From Arctopsyche grandis (Eukaryota > Arthropoda > Insecta > Trichoptera > Hydropsychidae): DNA of 64,000 bases. The position numbers and the translations under genes are program-made. The stretch covers positions 2,842,501 to 2,906,500 of the forward strand of contig NC_135365.1 in assembly GCF_051622035.1 (NCBI RefSeq), written 5' to 3'. Below are positions 45,601-53,200 of the stretch, piece after piece. How positions within the stretch are numbered: position 1 is the first letter of the stretch; each line of letters opens with the position of its first letter. Below the pieces are notes generated by a model. That model made no database searches and had not been told where the DNA came from. It saw nothing but the letters and a program-made list of their open reading frames with translations.

Positions 45601-47064
45601 AGGGTTGCCAGGCTGCAGAAAAATTGTTAGTTATATTTTCGCAAATAAAAATGGAATTTCCCGAACAATATAAAGAATGCATGCGCGAGTATACTTCTTC
45701 CATACCAGGACATAATAGTGATGTGGAGAGAATATTCTCGTTAGTGACGATTCAATGGATTGATGAAAGAAATAGACTTTCTATAGATGTAGTTGAAAGT
45801 ATTCTACAATGCATTGAAAGCTATGATTTCAACTGTTGCCAAATATATGATCATGTACTAAAAAATAAGGTAGTCTTGCAGAAGTTACAATTAATACATA
45901 ACACTGTTCGACACGAATAATGGTTCAGAGACGAGATATGACATTTCTTATAGATCTATGCCCAGTAAAAACGAATCTGGTAATAAAAATTGTTGATTGG
46001 CTCGAGATTCGGAGATGTGTTTTTTAAATCGTGTGATTTTTCTATATCTTGGACTCGTTTGGTCGATGTCTCAAAATCTTGATTCTTGTAAATACGAGTA
46101 AATACTAGTACGAGTTTTTAGCTCGCAATTTTACCGATTTAAAATCCATCACACTTCCAATTAACCCTTTTAAACGAAAACAAAAAATAGTGTAGCCAGA
46201 ACACTATCCCAATCAACATTTTTCAATAGAAAAAACTCAATATAAAATGGTATTAACAGTGGAAAGAAATCCCAAATGAAAATACGTACTTTTGACTTTT
46301 AATTTGAACTGGACGACTACTTAGAGACATTTGAAAGCTGAAAAGTACTACAAATGAAAGATAAAATACCCGACTATAGATTCCAATATTCATTTTAAAC
46401 AGGAAATTGACAGATTTTGAGACATCGACTGAACGACTCCAAGATATAGAAAAATCACACGATTTAAAAAACACATATCTCCAAATCTCGAGCCAATTAA
46501 CAATTTTTATTACCAGATTCGTATTCACTGGGCATAGATCTATAAGAAAAGTCATATCTCGTCTCCGAACCAAAAAAAAAAAGTCGTCATTTGTCGAACA
46601 GTGTAATTGTTGTTAAAATTTTATTTTCTTATGTAAAACTAAGTGGTCTAATATTGTTGATTCTTTCGGGTTTGGAGTCCTGGTTTGACTTGGAAGAAAT
46701 CTGGCAGCCCTAGGTATAATACATAGCACTGTGGAATATTGACATTGATGTAATGTCAATGAAAAGTTCGAGTGTATGCATATATGTATGGAGGTAGTGA
46801 AGTACTGTTGATGTTGTGCAAGCGATTGAGGGTGTTCATGTGGTGGTGCTGAAGGTGACAGATGGTGTTGGTGTGGTGGTCGAGGCGCGCCCCCGAGTAG
46901 TGAACGGCGGCCGTCAGCAGAGCCCCCGGGGCAGGCGCTGCGCCCCCAACGCCCCCCTCGGCGCCCCCATCACTCCCCCCGGCCTCCGCCCCCGTCATTT
47001 CCGCGCGAACGCCGCGCGCTGCAGCCGTTATCCTTGTCGACCAAACGCCACGGACTGCGGCCAT
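42607..47064 (-). CDS. Unrecognised gene, at least three candidate exons
   Basis: I do not recognise this protein. Three minus-strand exons look real. A GC-rich first exon, 47064-46806 (start ATG in GGAATATGG; MAAVRGVWSTR, an alanine/glycine-rich stretch, then a His-rich segment), ends in phase 1 at a GTACTT donor. Exon 45525-45275 continues in matching phase and encodes an 83-codon helical segment (KQNIDLIELRNCIDYINQ to YEPLMENLLKKM) before a GTAACG donor. The last exon, 42767-42607, has a good acceptor (CGTTTCAG) and codes for an acidic C-terminus (TEVVDSELFSNLNIVEPDP) ending CSTPTQEQ-stop. The phases of the last two exons do not match, so at least one small exon between them is missing from this model, or they belong to different genes. 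A hAT transposon and an R1-type LINE sit in its introns. The exon at 45.3-45.5 kb is the strongest part. Confidence 0.45.
42795..43035 (-). mobile_element. RTE-type LINE fragment
   Basis: The minus strand encodes pieces (QWAGHIARRMDGR and preceding RNIVKRLE) of the same reverse-transcriptase C-terminus as at 13.5 kb, with frame breaks. Confidence 0.65.
43078..44075. repeat. Inverted flanks with telomere-type TTAGG tracts
   Basis: GGCCAACCCTAACATAACC at 43081 is mirrored by GGTTAAGTTAGGGTTGGCC near 44039-44057. AACCTAACCTAACCTGACCC at 43093 is mirrored by GGGTCAGGTTAGGTTAGGTT at 43207. TTAGG-type units therefore bracket the LINE between them on both sides. Confidence 0.65.
43235..44035 (+). 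mobile_element. R1-clade LINE, 3' part, in TTAGG-type repeats
   Basis: An open frame (43415-43906) has the C-terminal zinc-knuckle region of R1-clade reverse transcriptases: WGDTSFHLTRLLTDHGCFGKYLHKI-like order, then CYHCEAEVDDAEHTLFGCP and WAEERERMEEIG. The 3' end is a poly-A run directly followed by GGCTAGGTTAAGTTAGG, and the 5' side is GGTTAGGTTAGGTTAAG. That context is what telomere-targeting R1-clade elements (TRAS/SART) choose. It is 5'-truncated. Confidence 0.75.
44245..44350 (-). mobile_element. RTE-type LINE fragment
   Basis: GCGTTCAATGTCCAAGTTTC and CATCCATACATCATCAC are the reverse complement of the 13.45-13.5 kb LINE segment (GATGACGTATGG ... CATTGAACGCC). Confidence 0.6.
44510..44690 (+). 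repeat. Dispersed repeat, relative of 32.1 kb
   Basis: It shares CCTCCTTTACGTTTCAC, CCATATTGCTCATTTTGGTC and AAAATATCGTATA with the copies at 32070-32305 and 56640-56910. More diverged. Confidence 0.6.
44822..45085 (+). mobile_element. Solo-LTR-like fossil
   Basis: It begins TGTAGGGTTG and ends CCCTACCACA. It is the inverted relative of 51289-51545. TG...CA ends and the lack of coding sequence fit a solo LTR, but a TIR element is not excluded. It lies in an intron of the unrecognised minus-strand gene. Confidence 0.45.
45592..46720 (+). mobile_element. hAT transposon with transposase remnant
   Basis: Termini TAGGGTTGCCAG and CTGGCAGCCCTA (45600-46712) are flanked by the 8-base target duplication GGTATAAT. 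Near the left end, an open frame to 45920 encodes the hAT C-terminal dimerisation region (PGHNSDVERIFSLV then RNRLSIDVVESIL). The rest of the transposase is absent and replaced by a palindromic block. It is internally deleted and not autonomous. Confidence 0.88.
45925..46615. repeat. Palindromic block inside the hAT element
   Basis: GGTTCAGAGACGAGATATGAC with about 140 following bases at 45923-46075 is repeated in inverse orientation at 46440-46580, with unique sequence between. The right arm plus centre match 53690-54245 in reverse. So a second repeat family forms a hairpin within the hAT element. Confidence 0.75.
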
Positions 47065-47227
47065 ATTCCCCGACCCTACTGCCAACTCATCTATGCAAAC
47101 ATGTGACACTTCTGTTTGCTTTGTATGATTCCAATTAGATACCCAGTACGAATGGAAAATAATAATCATTTCCGAGTGCCTTGTAAGCCATATGAAATAG
47201 TTGACCATATTTGATATTTGATCAAAT

Positions 47228-47725
47228 TATATTCTTCTTCTTGTTAATGCCTTGTCCGCATCCGAACGTTGGCGACCACCTCGTCGATTATTTGAATATA
47301 TCCGCATCGGTCTTCAGCGGCTCGGACTAGCTCTTCGGCGCTCATATCGGTCCACATGCGCATGTTTCGAAGCCAAGATAACTTTTTCCTGCCAATTCAT
47401 TTTTTTCCTTCTATTTTCCCCGTGGTTATCAAACGGAGAAATTCGTATTTTGGACCCCGTATCATGTGTCCGAGGTACTCCATCTTTCTCCGCTCGATGA
47501 CAGAAACAAGTTCCCTGCCTCTCCCCATCATGCCGAGGACAGCTTCGTTTGATATCTTTTTGGTCCACGGAATCTTCAGCATACGCCTATAGACCCACAT
47601 CTCAAAAGCTTCAATGCGGCTGATCATCTTGGTTTTCAGAGTCCACGTCTCACATCCGTGTAGTAATACTGTCCAGACGTAGCTCTTCGCGAATCTCAAC
47701 CGCGTATGAAGATTGAGATGCTTGT
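47228..47725 (-). mobile_element. RTE-type LINE, 3' end
   Basis: A minus-strand frame shows the typical end of the reverse-transcriptase ORF: SYVWTVLLHGCETWTLKTK, IEAFEMWVYRRMLKIPWT, RKMEYLGHMIRGPKYEFLR and, after a frame change, MSAEELVRAAEDR with VVANVR. A different lineage from the 13.5-kb copy. 5'-truncated. Confidence 0.8.
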
Positions 47726-47962
47726 TTGTAATTATAAATTATATTGATTATATTATATTGTAACGTACACCGCCGAGTAGTTGCAATTGGATTAGGCCGA
47801 GTAGCATCCCAGAGACTGTGTGACCGTTATAATTGGTTTCATGGATTATCTCTAGAATCTAAGTGCATGCAGGCTAAACAATGGCCACCAAAGTGGCCGC
47901 TATTTGGTCCCTTCGCTGAAGTGACCGATACCGTGGGACTGGGTGTCGTGGGAATACATTCT

Positions 47963-48292
47963 AAGCCCGCTTTAAAGGTCACGGAATTTGACCCTTAAAG
48001 CCCTCAACATGAGGCCACCACCCCCCCCCCCCCCCCCGACGAATACAGTCCAAGAGACCCTTTCGTCGGAGAACGAGACGGTTGTTCATGAATATCGCAC
48101 AAGAACAACCGAACATCACTGTTCTAATAAAAAAAACCACACTGTACATAACCAAGTACAAAATTAACAACAACGCATGAACACATAAAGCGCGCATGCG
48201 GTAGGAAACAAAACCTGAGATGTGCCGTGCGAATGCACGCACACCTCAAGTAAACATACATGTACGCATGATTATGCGTGCATAAGCACGCA

Positions 48293-48335
<43 letters not shown>

Positions 48336-48761
48336 CAACCACAAATACACACACTCACCTAAACAGCAAACGCACACACACACACATTCACAGAATATAA
48401 TATAAAAAATAAAAAATTAATCAACACATAAATGCTTTTGCAATTAAGTGGAGTAGTAGCATTCAGGGGAACACAGCTTCCCAAAGCATTCCGCGAACTT
48501 TTCGAAAGCTCTAAACGATGCTTTACTCATTATTAGATCCCCATGATGTAGGGGGCCAATGAGAGAACCCCTGACGCTGTCCAGCAGAACCCTCCTCTCA
48601 GCCTCCATCCCAGGACAGGACCACAGAATATGATCTGCATCCTGCTCCGGAAAAGAATACGGACAAAAGGACTCAGATACCAAGCCCATAGATGCGAGCT
48701 TGCCGTTAAAGTGGCCATCACCAGTTAAAAATTGACTGCTCCAAAAACTGTGGGAATACAT
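47963..48761 (-). mobile_element. R1/LOA-type LINE 3' end
   Basis: A minus-strand frame (48761-48444) encodes a reverse-transcriptase C-terminus: SQFLTGDGHFNGKL, then ESFCPYSFPEQDADHILWSCP and MEAERRVLLDSV, the Cys-His knuckle of R1/LOA-type elements. The sequence beyond the stop would be its 3' untranslated region and contains (CA)n and poly-C runs. It was inserted in the solo LTR together with, or before, the adjoining SINE. Confidence 0.65.
48296..48336 (+). repeat. (CA)n microsatellite
   Basis: About 19 uninterrupted CA units. Shorter CA runs lie at 48375-48386. A poly-C run lies at 48020-48038. Confidence 0.9.
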
Positions 48762-49262
48762 AACCAGCAGCGTGGTCTAATGGTGAATATAGAATTATTT
48801 CGTACTTGATGTTACGAGTTCGATTCCCCGCTGTCTCGTTGCTGGCCAGACCTTGATTTGTCTAGGTCGATCGTTTCTTATCAGAATTTGCCAATTTTTC
48901 TGATTTGCATTGAAACGATTCCTGTAAAATTGGCGTTTCCTTCCCAATTTTCTGTTGCGAACCTTGAGTTATTGTTATATCTTAAGTTTCGCCATATTGC
49001 TCACCATAGATGTCTCTGTGGTTGTTTATCGAATATAAAATTCGTATTGTTACATGAAAGTTATTCATCGCTATTTATCGTATTAATACGATGTTTGTAA
49101 TATATGTATACCGACCATAGATGTCAGATATTTAGATTTACATGTATCTATGTAATAATTATGTGGACCAGGAAGGCGCATTTGGGGTTTACCTGTTAAA
49201 CCTTCCTGGTATATTTGTATATATGTATGTGAAAATATGTATGTAAAAAATAAAAATAAATA
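48762..49262 (+). mobile_element. Full-length SINE, head B with tail B
   Basis: The head AACCAGCAGCGTGGTCTAATGG and box B GAGTTCGATTCCCCG are followed by the core and tail B (CCAGGAAGGCGCATTTGGGG ... CCTTCCTGG), ending in AAAAATAAAAATAAAT. It shares the head of the 22.4-kb copy and abuts the inverted LINE end on its left. Confidence 0.85.
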
Positions 49263-49496
49263 TCCGGGTACATGCCTAAACAATAAGGAAGTAACCGGAC
49301 GTTGAAGATGCCTTGAGCAACCGACCCGTTATAAAGCGGTACTTAGGCGATATCAAGACATTCTGGACGGAGCACTGCCAGTGCGTGTATCTTCTTAATC
49401 ACCAATAAATGCTGTGACACGACTTTGGCCTTTTTACTTGGATCCTCCACCCACCCCTACGCAACAATATTATTAAAAAAAAGTTGGTGTACTTTG

Positions 49497-49592
49497 TAGG
49501 GATATAGCACAACTTGTACCATACGAAAGAGAGACCAGGGTTCCTCACTTCACACCCAGTTTCGTATGGTACAAGTTGTGCTATATCCCTAC
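49497..49592. repeat. Perfect 33-bp inverted repeat
   Basis: TGTAGGGATATAGCACAACT... at 49497 is mirrored exactly by ...AGTTGTGCTATATCCCTACA ending 49592, with a loop of about 30 bases. Both arms are identical over roughly 33 bases, which is unusual in this degraded setting. The first part resembles the start of the LTR-like block at 54619 (GTAGGAATATAGC). Confidence 0.85.
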
Positions 49593-49689
49593 AATCTCAT
49601 CTATTTCACCATAATACACAAGTCTTACGATGGCATCATCAAGCTCCTGTACAAATATGGAGAGCTAACCTCACCTGGAATTATCTTCG

Positions 49690-49840
49690 CTACTCAAGGG
49701 CAACAACCCAATTTTAATTGCTTTACAATAAGATCGCGAGCCCGTAGAAGTTTCCAGAAGGATGATTTCATCACTCGATCTTACACCAAGCAACCTCGAA
49801 GCACAGCTGCACACTGACCTGACTGAAACTTCCTTATATC
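49690..49840 (+). repeat. Fragment shared with 54.65-54.75 kb
   Basis: CCAGAAGGATGATTTCATCA, CTCGATCTTACACC and GCTGCACACTGACCTGAC recur in the LTR-like block at 54619-54995, in the same orientation. Confidence 0.65.
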
Positions 49841-50279
49841 TCTATTGTACCGAGAGCAAGGCTTGTCTTCCACAGAACTTTCCAGGAATCCAAAAACAAC
49901 TATATTTGTACTAAATATACCTCCACACGCCTGGTGTGGAGGATCCATTACCGATTGATTGACCAGACTAGATTCGAATGATAATGAGGACGAGGGGGAT
50001 GGATACAAACTTTTGTTAACTCTCAAACAGGGTCCTTCAACGTTTTTCTTATATTTTTAATTAAAAATTGATAATAATTCATATCAAAACATATTTTCAA
50101 ATGTCTATATTATTTTAATTCATATAATTCGATATAAAATATGTACATGAAGAAAAAAAATGAAACATACAACATCCAAATATTACATATATTTTTAAAA
50201 ATACGCAAAAAAATAATTCCAATAATTTATTCAATGAAATGTGCACATGATTATATTCCACAGCTTTCCCAATAAGTGT

Positions 50280-53200
50280 TCACCTTACACACGGTGAATA
50301 AAATACATCATGCATCGCATACTTCCAAGTCCACTGTCTGGCCAAATGCTCAAACCTCTTTCGGTCGTTAACGTACATGTGACCCAACGATGGCTCCATA
50401 CAAACCTAGAAAGCATAATTCGGTTATTAACTCCATCGAAACAAACCAGAGATTCAAACGACCAATGCAAACTACTAACTTGAGTGTACGGATCCGTCAG
50501 AAGACTTTGAACAGATATCAAAACCTTGGTGATGGTGAGAGCCAAAGACCAATTGTGATGAATCGAATCGATTCCGACATCTCCGTGGCGAGAAACATTC
50601 GGGTGCAAGATTTTAGTGAGGAATCTTACGACGGGAGGATTGAGAGGATAGCTGAAAGTTTCATTAGCATAATTAAAGACCACATTACAATTGATAACTG
50701 AAAATTTAAGTTTCAAAAAATACCTGTAAGGAACTTGAATGTAGAGATAAAATATACCACCTTCATACGGTGAACCGATTGGACCTGTTAAAGAAGCTTG
50801 CCAATGACAACACTTATTATCTAGCGGAATTGCAGCAATACCTTCAGGGGGATCGTTATGCATTATCTGAAACATTTAAATATATATTTAAATACGCTTC
50901 CAGACAGAATAAAACACATTATTCAGTTGAAATTGTTACTTTAAGCTCGTTTCTTAATCTTTCTCGGCGCCAAGAGTTTTCTTCGCCGATCGGTTGAGAC
51001 TGAACGGCCATCTGAACCAAACAAGTATAGCAAAAACAAGAAGTCATCAACGATCTGTACGTCAAAAGCTTATCGTCGTTGTTGATCAACGACCTGTACA
51101 ACGGCCACCGCCTGCTGATGTACACGGACCAGTTCTGATCCGAAACGTGAGCCTTCAAGAGATGTCTCCATTGTCGGCACACCATACTGACGCTGCACAG
51201 CGAAAGGTCGTCCAAGTATTTAAAAATACACAGAAGCACTAAAAATTACATCATAAAATTAAACAATTGTATTATTATTTAATATATATGTGGTAGAGTA
51301 TCCTGACAGATGACGCTGTTCAGGACCACGGTTGAGATGAAGATCAAACACGTGCATTTTCAGTCATGTTGTTTATTAAGACGATACATGCGGAGGTTAA
51401 GCGACCAACCGCGCGGAGCATAGGTCCAACTGCGACTAACCGTTACATCTCTACCCCTTTTCATCCCCTTCTCACATTCAGTCGTAACTTACTCTTTCTC
51501 AGCCATAGCCCATACATCAGCCTTTCGTTCAATTCCAACCCTACATATATGATACTGTCAAAGTGTATTTTCAGTTTTAATATATGTCAAATGGCGTCTT
51601 AGGTCATTCATATCCGAATGCAATTCAACTAGTAAATTATATCTCTACGAGCGCAAATACACTTTCAACAATGTGCGCCAGTTGTAATATAACAGCTCTG
51701 ATGTTTTTACGAATGCTTTAGAATTCAATAATGCGTTGTAACGCGACGTTCTCCCGAGTGTCCTTTCAGTTGGTAGCGGTAGTAATCTTTAGGGTGGCAC
51801 CAGTGACTTTACCGCGCCAACACGATACCCCTCTCGGGCAATATCGAGAGCAGCTCTCTCTACATCCAGCCGTCAGCCGGGAAGGACCTGCCTCTCCAGC
51901 ATCTCCACCGAGCGTCTTCAGAGACGCCCAGAGATCGCCATCTTGTGTCCACACGAGGCAGTACGGAGTTTGTCTCCTGCCTCCCCCTCCCGCTGCTGTG
52001 ACCCGACCAGCGGTGCTTCAACGAGAAGACGACCGCAGAGCCAGCTTCCCGAGCACGAGGAAGCTGTTATCAACGAAGACGACTTGCAGTCAGGAATCTC
52101 CCCGACTATATACATATATATAACTATCCCAAGGTTAGTCCACGTTTCTACATAACCCGACCCTTGGAAGAATAACGGAGTAAACGCCCTCTGCACTCCC
52201 ACCGCGAGATCAGATAAAAGCGCGTAAATCCGTTCGTCACAGCGTTAATATTTGCTAGATATTACGAATAAAGGTAATGAGTACCGCATTACAATAACTC
52301 TAAATGTGTTTAAAACAAAAATGTGACTTTCCGACTCAATTAATTAGCCGAAATACGTTTTCATGAAAACCTAACCTCTCCATCTTACCTGTTAGCAACT
52401 TACAGTTGAACTGTATTTTCAGTTGTAGTATATTTTAGACCAGTTGAAATGTTGTTCGCTGTATGAATCAACTAATGCGGGTTAGACGGAATATATTCAA
52501 ACTAGTCAAAATATATTACAACTGCAAATACGCTTCAACTACAACGGTAGTTGGTACCAGGTTAATTGGAATATTTTATTTTATTTTTACATACATATAT
52601 ATACCATGAAAGCCTAACAGGTAAACCCCAATGCGTCTTCCTAGACAATTAATTACAAACATTTATTGCATAAATCGCTGTATTAATGAATTAATCCATA
52701 GAAACATCAATGGATTTAGACTTGTACATACATTTTTACATATTGTACATAAATCAAATTCAGATATTGGTGACACGGGTGGGATGGTTTTTGCCAATTT
52801 GATGGAGGAACCACTTCAACAATTAAATCTGATAAATTGGCAAACTCTAATAGGAAACGATCGACTTGGAGTCACAAAATCCAAGTCTGACCAGCAGCAT
52901 TAAAGATTAGCACGGGATCGAACCCGGTAGCCCCTCGGTGCTAAACATAAACGCAACCAGCGAGACATACTCCTGGCTCGGTGGTAATATATAATATATT
53001 TCAACTAGTTAAAATATATTACAACTGGAATATATATTACACTTCAACTATATCATATACAATTGAACAAACCTTCAGGTGGTAGCTTTTGAACCAATCC
53101 TGGCTCCATTTGATCGTTCGGTTGAGCATTCGAAAGCATTTCCAATCTGTTCTCAATGTTCGGAAGCTGATGTGGAAATATCATATTCTTATAAGCTGCG

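Larger units (their letters stand above)
47759..49466 (+). mobile_element. Solo LTR (fossil) split by a later insertion
   Basis: The left part (47759-47962) begins TGTAACGTACACC and the right part (49263-49466) ends CCTACGCAACA. Together about 408 bases, with an AATAAA signal in the right part and ATAT on both flanks, as expected of a four-base target duplication of Ty3/gypsy-like elements. The copy at 21135-21396 is continuous across the insertion point. No internal retroelement genes remain. It is older than the LINE and SINE inside it. Confidence 0.7.

Noticed and set aside
46880-47064. Plus-strand 96-codon frame in the GC-rich stretch
   Set aside because: The minus-strand reading has an ATG in reasonable context and a donor whose phase matches a good downstream exon. 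The plus-strand frame has neither.
51731-52123. 130-codon plus-strand frame as a gene
   Set aside because: It sits in a block with LTR-like ends and signals, has no recognisable domain and lies inside a morgue intron.
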